The notes under the pieces are model-generated. The model was not told where the DNA came from. It did not search any database and worked only from the letters and a program-made list of their open reading frames with translations. From Neodontobutis hainanensis (taxonomy: Eukaryota > Chordata > Actinopteri > Gobiiformes > Odontobutidae): 64,000 nt of DNA. Positions within the stretch are counted from its first letter, which is position 1. The number at the start of each line of letters is the position of its first letter. The position numbers and the translations under genes were made by a program. This document shows positions 47,401-59,085 of this stretch, piece by piece. The DNA is taken from assembly GCA_024349245.1 (NCBI GenBank), contig JALDNG010000103.1, positions 101,001 through 165,000 of the forward strand, read 5' to 3'.

Positions 47401-49029
47401 CAGCCATAACATTTAGCTAAATCAAACAGTCATTGCCCAAAGCAGGTTGCCTTCCTCAGCGGCATAAAAAACAGTGCTGTTGATTAGTTTATGTATAATC
47501 TGCCCTGCTGCCTTCAGTGCAAACGCCAGACATTAGCCGTATGCTCAGAGGTGACAAAGCTGCTTTCAGAGTGCCCGCACAAACTCCTGCTCTGCAAACT
47601 GTTGATGATGATTCAGTATTTCCAAGTTATTCACAGAGAAACTCATCATATTACCAATGTATCACATTGTATGTGAAATTTTGTTAATATCTAGATTGTC
47701 TAGCTTGTCTTGTCTAGCTTAGACTGGTTGGTATTTGTTGGATGTAGATGCATTTGTGTGAAAGCAGACCATAGCTGATTCGTGATGGGGCAGCCCGTCG
47801 CAAGGGAGCACCACTCTTTGCTGGGAAAACACAATATACAGACCATTCATCATGGAGCCAGCCATCCAGCCAACCTCAGCTGGAAGAAAGCACCGAAAAG
47901 CACACTTAGTTGATTAATGGAGTAGCTGGGTGCCTAATACAGATCTTCATTTACCTCACTTTTCAAACAAATCAAAGTCCTTAGAGAGCTCTTTTCTTAG
48001 TGCTCCATCAATCGATCCCTGTTTTTTACACGAGGGGGGATGATGTTGTGGATGTGTCAACCTCTTATATCTTTATTAACCGTCTCAATCTTTAAGTGAT
48101 GGGTCTTTTTTTAACCCCAACTTGTTTGAATGGCCAGTCGGGCTGCATTGTTGCAAAAATCAATAGCTGGCTAAATCCACTGTATCTTGAGCTCCACATA
48201 CATTGGTTTTGTTAAAGAGCAGCCTTAGAGCTTGCAGACACGTGGGATGTGTGTACGTTGGAGCATCTCATTGAAAATGTGTGTTTTCATTGTGCTCAAA
48301 CACCATCGGAGATGAGAGAGCAAATGACGACAGTGCTTTGGTCCTTTGTTCTTTATTGAAGCACAAACAGCACAGTGCATGCCACAGCGGGAGCATTTTC
48401 TTTTCCGATGAGTGTATTGCTATATTGCAGTGTTGGACATATGTAATTACCTGGGCCTCTGTAGGTGGGATTAGTTGGTAAATTAAAATAGCATAGGTGG
48501 CTAAAGGGAATACAAGGCTCTGAGATGAACTCAGGATTTAGTAATTACGATACAGTAGACAGTGTAGTGCAGGGATATGCTTGTCGCCTCTAAGAAATCG
48601 AAGTCAGACAAATAGTATTGTTGCTACTTGGTGCCTCCTGTGCGTGTCCCATCTGCTGCGGTGCAGAGAGATATTTATGTGGGGTTGTGGCACACCCAAA
48701 CAGCGGCAGTAATGGTTGCATCTGTTGTGTCAGTCTGACCTGCGGCTCGGCTCTGTTTACAGAGCACCGACACATCCTTTTCAGTCTGTGACCCGGCTGT
48801 GTCAGGGAGCGCTTTGTTTTGATTTCGCCAGGGTTCCTGCACAGTTCAAACCGCTTCATAGCTCAGACACAGTAAGTGGTGATACATCATGGGCTGTAGC
48901 TGTAGTTTTAGGACTAAGATGTTTGACTCACAGCTATGTAGGGCTTAAGCAACATGAAAAAGGCCAGGATATTTGGTTGATTTGACATGAATCTTAAAAC
49001 ATCATTACACAGTGGACATAACACTGATC

Positions 49030-49150
49030 TTTTTTTTATATATATTCTTTATTTGACCAGGTCGGTCAATTGAGAACCAATTTTCATTTACAATGTCGAC
49101 CTGGCTCAATGGGAGGTGACAATTGACAATTTGTTCAAACAATGCACATT
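49030..49150. repeat. LINE 3'-end type repeat
   Basis: Contains ctttatttgaccaggtcggt, caattgagaacc and catttacaatgtcgacctgg, a common teleost LINE tail. Confidence 0.5.
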
Positions 49151-49476
49151 TCTGTTTTCTGTTGTTATTGCAGTAAACATAATACATATTTGAAGCACTA
49201 AAATACAGTAGATCCCCCTAATCTCAAGACTAAATAGGATTTAAAAGGACAAGTGCCTCGGCTGTCAATAAAAGAGTGTAAGCTCTTTGCCATAAGCCTT
49301 CTACATATTTCTATTGTATCACTGACAGATTTACAGAGAGTAGAAGATCTGCTGCATATTATCTCCCTAAATAGCTCTCATTCAAAAGCACTTTGGCACT
49401 CACAAGGCAAGGTGCCGACTTTTCCAATGACTTTCTCATCAGAACTTACAACTCTGCTCATACACTAGGTTACTCA

Positions 49477-50883
49477 TATGCTGAACAAAAATATTAAATG
49501 CAAAACTTTTGTTTTTGCTCCCATTTTTTATGAGCTGAACTCAAAGATTTAAGACTTTTTCTATGTACACAAAAGATCTATTTTTCTCAAACATTGTTCA
49601 CAAATCTATCCATATCTGTGTTAGTGACCACTTTGAACGAGATATTCCATCCACCTCACGTGTGGTATATAAAGATGGTGATTAGAGAGCATGATTATTT
49701 TACAGGTGTGCCTTCGGCTGGCCAAAATAAAAGGCCACTCTAAAGTGTGCAGTTTCAATGTATTGGTGGGGTCCAAAAACCAGTCAGTATCTGGTGTGAC
49801 CACCATTTGCCTCACACAGTTCAACACATCTCCTTTACATAAAGTTGATCAGGTTGTTGGTTGTGGCCTGTGGAATGTTGGTCCACTCCTCTTAAATGGC
49901 TGTGCCAAGCTGCTGGATATTGGCAGTAACTGGAACACACATACGCTGATCTATAGCATCCCAAACATGCTCAATAGGTAACATGTCCGGTGAGTATGCT
50001 GGCCATGCAAGAACTGGGATGTTTTCAGCCTCCATGAAGAGAGAGATCGTGGGCTGTGCATTTTCATGCTGCAACTCGTCACGTTATCTCTGTGCATTCA
50101 AAATGCCTACAATAAAATGCAGCTATGTTCGTAGTCCATTGCATATGTGTGCCCATACCATAACCCTACGGCCACCATGGGCCACTCTAGCTACAACGTT
50201 GACCCTCATTACGCCATGCACACTGTCTGCCATCTGACCTGTACAGTAAAAACTGTGATTCATCCGTGAAGTGAACACTTCTCCAAAGAGCATTTGTCCA
50301 CTCAATACGGTTACAATAACAAAATGCAATCAGACCCAACGATGAGGATGACGAGCGCAGATGAGCTTCCCTGAAATGGTTTCTTACAGTTTGTGCGCAA
50401 ATTCTTTTGTTATGTAAACCAATTGTTTCAGCACTTGTCCAAGTGGCTGGTCTCAGAGGATCTTGGAGGTGAAGATGCTGGATGTGGAGGTCCTGGGCGG
50501 GTGTGGTTACATGTGGTCTGCGGTTGTGAGGCTGGTTGGATGTACTGCCAAATTCTCTAAAAATGCCTTATGCTTATTGAATAGAAAGGACATCCTGCAT
50601 CCCTGCAGTCAGCATGCCACCTGCACACTCCCTCAAAACTTGCGACATCTGTGGCAATGTGCTGTGTGATAAAACTGCACATTTTAGAGTGGCCTTTTAT
50701 TGTGGCCAGCCTAAGGCACACCTGTGCAATAATTATGCTCTCTAAACATTATCCTGATATGCTCGCTAACACAGATTTGTACAGATGTTTGAGGGAAATA
50801 GGCCTTTTGTGTACATAGAAAAGGTCTTAGATTTTTTAGTTCAGCTCATGAAAAGTGTTGCATTTAGATTTTTGTTCAGTGTA
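49477..50883 (-). mobile_element. Tc1-like transposon, nearly full length but decayed
   Basis: Bounded by TA with inverted ends ctgaacaaaaat (49481) and atttttgttcag (50868-50879). The minus strand carries pieces of one transposase: GGRRVMVWAHI (about 50.16 kb), then HENAQP and VLAWPAYSPDMLPIEHVWDAI (49892-50074), the last catalytic region of the DDE domain. Stops and frameshifts break it into at least three pieces. A related partial copy is at 56873-58040. Confidence 0.88.
49892..50074 (-). pseudogene. Tc1-like transposase fragment with the SPDMLPIEHVWD motif
   Basis: Encodes the region of the second and third catalytic acidic residues (HENA in place of HDNA, then SPDMLPIEHVW). The change of the second catalytic Asp to Glu, plus the broken frame, argue it is inactive. 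Confidence 0.75.
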
Positions 50884-53596
50884 TTTATATCTTGAATATT
50901 TACATAAGAGACACAAATCCAAGCCTTTTTCTGCGTACATTTACATAATTTCAGATATTTTCTCAGGTTCATCTCCTGTTGATTTTTGTTACTATAGCTT
51001 CCAGACCGAGACTGTGGATACGATGCCTTCAAGGACACAAGAGCACTCAACTTTACAGTCCAATGATAATATCACATTGGAGCTGAAACACTGACATTGA
51101 TTCGTTTGTTGTTGAGCTTTAGGAGTTTTCTTTCCTGCTGTTTTTTTGGCAGCGAACTGAACTGACCATTTCACCCTTTGCTGGTTTCTCATGAGCTGCT
51201 TGTTGCTTGCTCTGAATAAACACTACACTTCAGAGCAGTTTAGTAATAAATGCATTAATAATAAGCTACTGCGAGGGAGAAATATTGCCCACCTCAGCAG
51301 TGTTTTTTGCTTAATAGTTTGTCAGTGCTTTTAGGAGCAGAGTTCTGAAACCCAGTGGGATACAGTGCTAATTGCTCTGAGAGAAAACTATGTACAATTC
51401 GTTACACTCTTGTGCTGTTCCACGTGATCACTCAGCAGAGAGATTCTTTACTACTGCTGTCAAGGCTTTATAAAGATAAATGAAGGTGGCAAGGAACAAA
51501 CAAAAATAGATCAACACAGTTGCATGGATGGCTCTTTTCAACCTTTACCTGGAAAATGATAAACCACATTAAGAAAAAACACTGACATAAGATCATGCTG
51601 ACATAGGAGAGAATGGATTATTAAGAAAAAAATGGGCAGAATAGGCTGATTTCTTTCCATTTTTTTTTACTTTTTAATGAATAAGTTTAAACTATGCAAA
51701 TTATCTTACAAATACTGTAATAAAGTAAATTACCTTTTGAAGTTTTTATCTAAAAGAGAATTTAAAATGTCCATAAACCATTGTGTATAGTCAGTATTAC
51801 AAAATAATTTGTTTTTAAATCTTGTCTGTCTGTTTGTCTGTCAGTCATTTAGTTGCAACAAAATAGCTTAAGAGGGGCTTCATGTAGCGGGGGTAGTGTC
51901 CTGAAAGCATCTGTGGAAAACTACATAAAACACAGCACAGTCTACATAAAACTTTAAAATGTTTTTTTTTTTTTCTCAAATTTTTTAACCTAGAGACAAC
52001 AATAGTAGCAAAGTATTGCAGTAAAAACAACCTAGCACAATTTGATTAAGTATGTTTTTCAAAAGACAGATTGGATCTTGAGAAGGAAATGCTTCATCTT
52101 TATTCGGTGGTCATTCTCCACATCAGGTGTTTCCAGAGGCAGCCAATTCAGTTTTACCATGTTCCTATTCCCCTCTTCAGGACAGGACAATCTTCTGCTC
52201 TTACAGACACAATACTGCTGAGTAGAGCTGAGCATTTCTGTCTTTGCAATACAATTTAGTGCCTTGTACCAGACTATAGACATACTCAAGTTGTATTGTT
52301 CTAACAGAAAATGGCTGTTAAAATATAACTGTCTTTTTCTATCTTTATTTTTGCAGCAGTGAGAAATCGCTCTGCTTGTGCACAGGGATCTATTAAGCCG
52401 TGTTTGATAAGCCGGTGAGGAATATTTGTGCCCAGTGGCAGCTGTTGCTTGTGCACGGAATGTAAAGAAGTGAGAATATCAGCTTGTTGCTGGCATGTCC
52501 TTGAGTCCAGATTTTTATTTATTTTTTTATACAACTGTGAAGTGTGGCTTGAATTGAATTGGGTTGATAAAAAAGGAGCATCATTTAAGTCGGGGTATGT
52601 AACTGGGTTTTCTCGACTGAGGCTCTGCAAACACAAGGCAGTTGCACATATGCTGTGTTTTCATTCTGAAATTATGTAACTTTATCTTAAAACAGGATGT
52701 AGTAACACATGTGTCACAGAGGACGGAGGACGGATTTATAGGAAATTAAGAATGTATTAGATAATTTCCCTTTTTGCTGTATTGCTGGTGGAGCATAAAT
52801 GGGGCACAGGGCCGAGATAGGATATTGGTGGAAGAATTCCTCACCAGTATCAAGAAAAGGCACATATAAAAAACAAATATATATGATGGAGAGGTGGGTA
52901 GGATTAGTAAACAGTATCTCTTAAAATTCTATGTTAAATGGTTAAGGTCTCTGTTGCCATAAAGGTTTCCCATTGCCTGAAAGCATCAACAGGAGTTGAA
53001 TAGGCTGGAGTGACAGTTGTTCGTTGACATGGAGCTCAAGTTTAAAAGGTCATATGCGTAGGCTGACGGAGGTATGTTTTGCCTCCAACTAAATAAACAA
53101 CTGATGGGATGGAGCTCATCATTAATGTATACAGGTTTCACAGGGGCATCATTATTAACCACTGCCACTTCACACGTTTATGCTGCTGCACAGTGCCAGG
53201 AAAATGCAATACAGTAAATATTGATTCTAATCTAATGGATGAGATAGAGATGTTTGTTTACTCATAACTAAAACAAATTACCAGTACAGTGGGCATATAT
53301 ATTCAGGCAGCAAGTAACACTAAGTAACCCTATTTTCTTGTTGTATTGTAGAAATACAATATATGTCTTAACCCGTTCATGGTTAAGAAAAGACTTACCA
53401 ACATAAACTTTTTCTTTAAACTTTTATTTTTCTTTCCTGGACTTTTATTGTCTCCCTTTTCAAGGTATTACAGCTGTTTCTTGGGCATTGTCAGAACATT
53501 TTATTTAACAATTTTAAATTAAGTGTGAGCAGAAATCAATAACCAACTGCAATTTCACACTCTGCCTTCAGCAGAGAACAAAAGGGATAAGCAGTA

Positions 53597-54020
53597 TGTG
53601 GTGAGATTGGCTAAAGTGGTCAAAAGTAGGAGGGAGACTCACGGAACATTCCCATCAAACCCAATTTATTTTCCATCGTGATAGACGTTGAAAAATGATA
53701 CATATTTACAAAAACATAACTGAGCTTAACTAATGAACAGAATGAAATGAACAGAAATTAACGAAACTGAGGAAACCCCACGTCTCCCATGCTACACTCC
53801 AAGTCAGCTTTTATACCCTTCCAGCAGGCAAGGCCCCGCCCCTGGACAGGTATACCTGTCTCTAAGGTAAGGCCTTTACCTGTTAGCAAAGGGTAAGTAC
53901 TTTCTCCCCTCAAAGATGATTTAAGTCCCATACATTACAACAGTGTTTAACTGAGACTACAAACACAAATAACTTAATCACAAAACAAAAATACATTAAA
54001 CTCAAAATAAAATCACAACA
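53597..54020 (-). repeat. Probable solo-type LTR, 424 bp
   Basis: Read on the minus strand: begins TGTTGTG and ends CACCACA (imperfect terminal inverted repeats TGT...ACA). Just upstream (54022-54036) is a purine-rich AGGGGAAAT stretch that fits a polypurine tract. Inside are a GC box (ggggcggggcc, near 53831-53841), a TATA box (TATAAAAG, 53812-53819) and AATAAA (53670-53665), spaced as U3-R-U5. No matching second LTR and no clean target duplication were found. Confidence 0.55.
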
Positions 54021-54480
54021 GATTTCCCCTCCACATTGTCTGGCCCATTACCTTCCCCTGAGGTTATAAAAATGGCCGACATAAGGCCCACTTTCTTATT
54101 GACCTGACCATGTGGTGGACCAGGTAAGTTTGTAGATGAATGACTTTACCTAAAATGTACCAACGTTCCGAAACCAATTTATACTAAAACATATTAACAG
54201 AACTGTGTGTTGTGTGATGATTAACTGCAGAACTAAATACGAACTAAACAAACAAACACGGGATAGTTTCGTTTAGCTGTATTGTTGAGATGGCATTCAT
54301 TGAAAATTAACACATGCATGAAATGAACAAATACATAAACCAAAGGTGAGTTATGGGACAAACCCACTTTGTCACACAGTAGTAGCCTCCTTTTAAATGC
54401 TGCAAAGAAGATATAACCAGGATTATATACGATTAATTATATCACAATTGATGTTTATTTTGTGTTATTCTACTCACTGC
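54021..54480. other. Unassigned stretch between LTR and LINE fragment
   Basis: May be the remaining internal part of the LTR element (minus strand), as the polypurine tract lies at its left edge. No coding sequence survives that I can recognise. Confidence 0.4.
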
Positions 54481-54489
54481 ACTCCATGA

Positions 54490-55135
54490 GCGCCTTGCAG
54501 GACAAATGAACCAGCTGCTAAGGGATGGGACGCACCCTGACTGGCTTACGGAAGGGCGTACAATCCTGATCCTGAAGGACCCCGCAAAGGGTACAGTCCC
54601 ATCCAACTATCGGCCAATTCCCTGTCTCTCCACAACATGGAAGCTCATGTTGGACATCATAGCGGATAAGATAAGTGGGCACATGGATCAATACATGAGA
54701 AAGGGACAGAAGTGCATCGGCAAAGAAACCAAAGCAGCCAAACACAAACTCCTGGTTGACAGAACAGTCACCCAAGACTGCGGAACCCGACACACCAACC
54801 TTTGCACTGCCTGGTGATTACAAGAAAGCATATGACTCAATGCCACACACATGGATCACTGAATGCTTGGAGATATACAACATCAACAGAAATCTAAGAG
54901 ACTTCATTGCAAACTTGATGAGGCTGTGGAAAACTACCCTTGAGTTCAATGGCAAGCCACTTGCACAAGTGTTCATCAAATGTGGAATATACCAACGAGA
55001 TGCTAAATCCCCACTGCTGTTCTGCATAGGTCTGAACCCTCTCAGCCAAATAATAAACAAGACTGGCTATGGATACCGACTCAGGAATGGGGCCACCATT
55101 AGTCACCTCCTCCCGTCACCAGGATCTACAAGCAA
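54490..55135 (+). pseudogene. Non-LTR retrotransposon reverse transcriptase fragment
   Basis: Two overlapping frames (54506-54817, 54756-55178) carry pieces of one reverse transcriptase: SNYRPIPCLSTTWK, ALPGDYKKAYDSMPHTWITE (the first catalytic Asp region) and IKCGIYQRDAKSPLLFCIGLNPLS, normally GIYQGDALSPLLF. A frameshift separates them and the YMDD box is absent; the fragment ends before it at a Tc1 element. Dead 5'- and 3'-truncated copy. Confidence 0.85.
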
Positions 55136-55430
55136 GAAAGCCATTGTGGTTACACACACTCACCTAAAGGATTATTAGGAACACCATACTAGTACTTTGT
55201 CTGACTTCCTTTCCCCTTCAAAACTGCCTTAATTCTATGTGGCATTGATTCAACAAGGTGCTGAAAGCATTCTTTAGAAATGTTGGCCCATATTGATAGG
55301 ATAGGATCTTGCAGTTGATGGAAATTTGTGGGCTGCACATCTCCAGAGTACGAAGCTCCCGTTCCACCGCATCCCAAAGATGCTATATTGGGTTGAGATC
55401 TGGTGACTGCGGGGGCCATTTTAGTACAGT

Positions 55431-55560
55431 TCAAAGTTCAAAAGTTCAAAGTTTCTTTATTGTCCATCTTGGGGAAATTCATTTTGCAGAATCATGCTCC
55501 TTAGAAAACATTCAACATAGAAATACACATCAACAACTCAAGAGCAGAATCAGCACTGTC
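55431..55560. repeat. LINE-tail-like insertion inside the Tc1 element
   Basis: Begins caaagttcaaaagttcaaag and continues ctttattgtccatcttgggg, the 3' end of a fish LINE/SINE family with a short tandem tail. Replaces a few bases of the Tc1 sequence at the break. Confidence 0.6.
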
Positions 55561-56309
55561 ATGTTCAAGAAACCAATCTGAAATGATTCGAGCTTTGTGA
55601 CGTGGTGCATTATCCTGCTGGAAGTAGTCATAAAGGGATAGACATGGTCAGAAACAATGCTCAGGTAGGCCGTGGCATTTAAACGATGCCCAATTGGCAC
55701 TAAGGGGCCTAAAGTGTGCCAAGAAAACCTCCCCCACACCATTACACCCCCACCAGCCTGCACAGTGGCAACAAGGCATGATGGATCCATGTTCTCATTC
55801 TGTTTACACCAAATTCTGACTCTACCTTCTGAATGTCTCAACAGACATCGAGACTCATCAGACCAGGCAACATTTTTCCAGTCTTCAACTGTCCAATTTT
55901 GGTGAGCTCGTGCAAACTGTAGCCTCTTTTTCCTATTTGTAGTGGAGATGAGTGGTACTTGGTGGGGTCTTCTGCTGTTGTAGCTCATCCGCCTCAAGGT
56001 TGTGTGTGTTGTGGCTTCACAAATGCTTTGCTGCATACCTCGGTTGTAACAAGTTATTTCAGTCAAAGTGGCTCTTCTATCAGCTTGAATCAGTTGGGCC
56101 ATTCTCCTCTGACCTCCAGCATCAACAAGACATTTTCGCCCACAGGACTGCAGCATACTGGATGTTTTTCCCTTTTTACACCATTCTTTGTAAACCCTAG
56201 AAATGGTTGTGCGTGAAAATTCCAGTAACTGAGCAGATTGTGAAATACTCAGACCAGCACGTCTGGCACCAACAAAATTGCTTAAATCACCTTTCTTTTC
56301 CATTCCCAC
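55530..56309 (-). pseudogene. Tc1-like transposase, N-terminal two thirds
   Basis: 259-codon frame: helix-turn-helix region (LSISQSAQLLEFSRTTISRV), RATLTEITCYN, the first catalytic Asp in NVAWSDESRC and GGGVMVWGRF. It then shifts frame: RIMHHVTKLESF is the +1 reading of the QDNAPCHKARI block, so the second Asp is lost. The inserted sequence follows at once. The C-terminal part (ECFQHLVESMPHRIKAVLKGKG) is at about 55189-55300 in another frame. Confidence 0.85.
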
Positions 56310-56917
56310 ATTCAGTTTGGAGTTCAGGAGATTGTCTTGACAAGGACCACACCCCTAAATGCACTGAAGCAACTGCCATGTGATTGGTTGATTAGATTCT
56401 TGCATTAATGAGAAATTGAACAGGTGTTCCTGATAATCTTTTGGGTGAGTCTATGTTTTTTGCATTAGAAATACTAGAGACACTAAAATTCAGGGTTACA
56501 TGCCTATTTGAGATGTTTCTTACAAAACAAATAATGCATTTGGAAACTCTTTGTTTGAAATAAATCAAAATATGTCACATTACCATCATCAGCTGTTCCA
56601 CTTTTAGCAAATGTTCTGGAGCCTACTTAATAAGTTAAGACCACTGTGTTTGTTGACTATGTTTAATTACAGGTTATAGTGACTTAAGAGGGGGAATTCC
56701 CAAAAATGGATTAACCTTCGGCAACTCTCAATATTTTGTTTCTGTTTTGAGGAGATTTGAAAATTTGAAAACATCTCAGAACAATAGAATGTATACACTG
56801 TGAACTTAGCTTTATAATACACTATATCTCATTGAATTAAAAAAGTGTGTTTAAACTTTTGACTGGTAGTGTATACTGAACAAAAATTTAAACACAACAC
56901 TTTTGTTTTTGCCTGTA

Positions 56918-56920
<3 letters not shown>

Positions 56921-56955
<35 letters not shown>
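56921..56955. repeat. (ATA)n microsatellite
   Basis: About 35 bp of ata repeats. Confidence 0.95.
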
Positions 56956-56956
<1 letters not shown>

Positions 56957-57083
56957 ATAACACTTCAATAGTGCTTTTCAAGAAATTCAAAGATGCTTTA
57001 CTCAAAGGATAGGACAAAGCTAACAAAAACAGACAGGAACAAAAATACAAGGTGTCTGTGAAGGATTTCAGTCATCCATACAT

Positions 57084-57619
57084 CTTGAAAAAAAAGGTTT
57101 AAGTAAAAGCATCTGGACTCAGTTTTCAAGGTGTAGACGTTTCGAGAAAGGTCATTCCTTTAAGGACAGCAATGTCTGAATTTTGGCCAGAGAGGCCAGA
57201 TGGTTTGAGAGAAGGGTGAAGGACGCCATTTTTGTGAAAATGGAAAAACCCCCGTTGAACAGAGGAGGTGGCCTCAGATTCAAGTTGCCTAGTATTTATA
57301 ACAGTGTTCTGAAACCTAAAACAAAAGAGTCTCACCCTAGAACAACATACACAGCACCTGAATAAAACAGTGACACTAACAACTCTCCTGAGCCTTAACG
57401 ACTCACACATCAGGAGTCACACTTCCCTTTCATGGCCAACTACTGTGAGAACAGAACAGCCTGGTTCATCAGGTTTAGTTTCAGGGGAAACTCCTCCCCC
57501 TAGAGATATAAGCTCAGCTCTCTTACCAGTTGATCTCAGAATTGATAAAGTTTCTTGGAGTTAGAGAAGAAACATCTTCACCTTGAAAACTGGCTCCAGA
57601 TGCTTTTACTTTTTTTCAA
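57084..57619 (+). mobile_element. Retroelement fragment with inverted termini, Penelope-like
   Basis: Inverted repeats of 43 bp at 57101-57143 and 57569-57611 match at 39 of 43 positions. Between them the plus strand (57183-57365) encodes EARWFERRVKDAIFVKMEKP and LNRGGGLRFKLPSIYN, a tail common to GIY-YIG-type retroelement polyproteins in fish (WFERGVKEAIF, LNRGGGLRHHLS-type). Penelope-like elements can carry such LTR-like repeats in inverted order. The class is an inference from this short protein piece. Confidence 0.6.
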
Positions 57620-58060
57620 CTAAAATAATGCTAATTTGAAGAGGTGGGTTGTGCTACCTCACAGATAACCTTGCGCTGCAGCTGGATTCTTGCGAGATTT
57701 GGGAATTGAAATTCTATGAAATGCCTTTGGAGATGGCTTATGGTAGAAAAAACATTCAATTCATGGGGAACAGCTTGGGTGGACACTTCTGGAGTCAGCA
57801 TGCCAATTGCATGTGCCTCCAAAACTTGCAACATCTGTGGCGTTGTGCTGTGTGATGAAACAGCACATTTTAGAGCAGCCTTTTATAGTAGCCAATCATG
57901 CCCACTCATCAGCATCTTGATGCTCACACTTGTGAGGTGGATGGATTAGTGGTCACTAACACAAATTTGCACAGATTTGTGAACAATATTTGAGAGCAAC
58001 AGGCTTTTTGATTACATAGAAAAAAATTTAGAAATGGGGGCACAAACAAAAAAATTTGTT

Positions 58061-58196
<136 letters not shown>

Positions 58197-58862
58197 TCAG
58201 CTACAGTGTGTAGACCAACAGAGGAGTGAAGAAACCCCTGGGGTAATGCAGTGTGAAAATGAGAGGATTGATCTCTGTGGTTGTGTTCATAATGGGTTTG
58301 CCTGTTTGGAGCTTTGGGTGATGTTGAAAGGTCAGATTTAACCAGTGTACTTTCAAGATTAGACCAGGAAGAGCAAAAACCTTTTGTGTGCACACCCAGT
58401 TGCAAAGTTGCAGTGAAACAAATTCCCATGCACTCCTCCCACTCATCCGTACACAAAGACACAAATATACACCCACACACATATGCACACAGCAAGTCAA
58501 ACTGAAGACACACAAACGCAAACAGGTCAAATCTAAAGCATTAAAATTTAAACAATGTCTTTTAAGTAGGCTTTCAGATGGTTTTTGAAGCTCCTTGGGA
58601 TTTAAAAGGAAGCTTGGCCGGTCTTAACCAAATAAAAGAGAAGTCATTTAACATTCAGATGAGCACTGTCATTAGCTCATTTAAGTATTTTATGAGGCTA
58701 TCCATGTGTGACAGGCTGAAAGGGGCTGCCATGACTCTTGATGTTTAATATGACTCCAAATTTAGCAGAAAGAGCATTTATTAGATTTGTAGCAGTACAT
58801 GTAACAGATAGGATGGGAACAGAGACCAATACTTGTGTCTACAATTTTGTCGGAGATAATAT

Positions 58863-59085
58863 AAAATATTACATTGTACACACTGAGCAATAAATACAAA
58901 TACAAAAGAATCAAACTATTAAGTCCTCAGTGCTCCTGTAATGATGTCATTGATGCTGGGGCAGGGTACACCTTGAACATTTGCATGCACAGGGCTAATA
59001 GTTTAGTAGGATGGTTTCAGGGATTTTAGATTTTGCTGGAGTTAATAGAAAATATTACATTGTACACACTGAGCAATAAATACAA
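58863..59085. repeat. Locally duplicated 37-bp block, 186 bp apart
   Basis: aaaatattacattgtacaca...caataaatacaa occurs at 58863-58899 and again at 59049-59085 with identical sequence; the bases just before each copy are also similar (gtcggagataat / gctggagttaat). Confidence 0.85.

Larger units (their letters stand above)
55151..56453 (-). mobile_element. Tc1-like transposon with internal insertion
   Basis: Flanked by TA; inverted ends cacctaaaggattattagga (left) and tcctgataatcttttgggtg (right). Carries a decayed transposase on the minus strand. About 130 bp of unrelated sequence (55431-55560, starting with a ttcaaag tandem) interrupts the catalytic part. The element itself abuts a LINE fragment. 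Confidence 0.88.
56873..58040 (-). mobile_element. Tc1-like remnant split by other insertions
   Basis: The left end atactgaacaaaaattt with cacttttgtttttgc (56873-56910) belongs to the same family as 49477-50883; the matching right part resumes at about 57630 and runs to about 58040 (caacatctgtggcgttgtgctgtgtgat, gtgaggtggatgg). Between them lie (ATA)n, a LINE-like scrap (56956-57060) and an element with inverted ends (57084-57619). Confidence 0.7.

Noticed and set aside
57101..57611. Hammerhead ribozyme in the inverted termini
   Set aside because: A cgaaac sequence and a ctgatga sequence occur on the minus strand, but not in the order and spacing of a hammerhead core.
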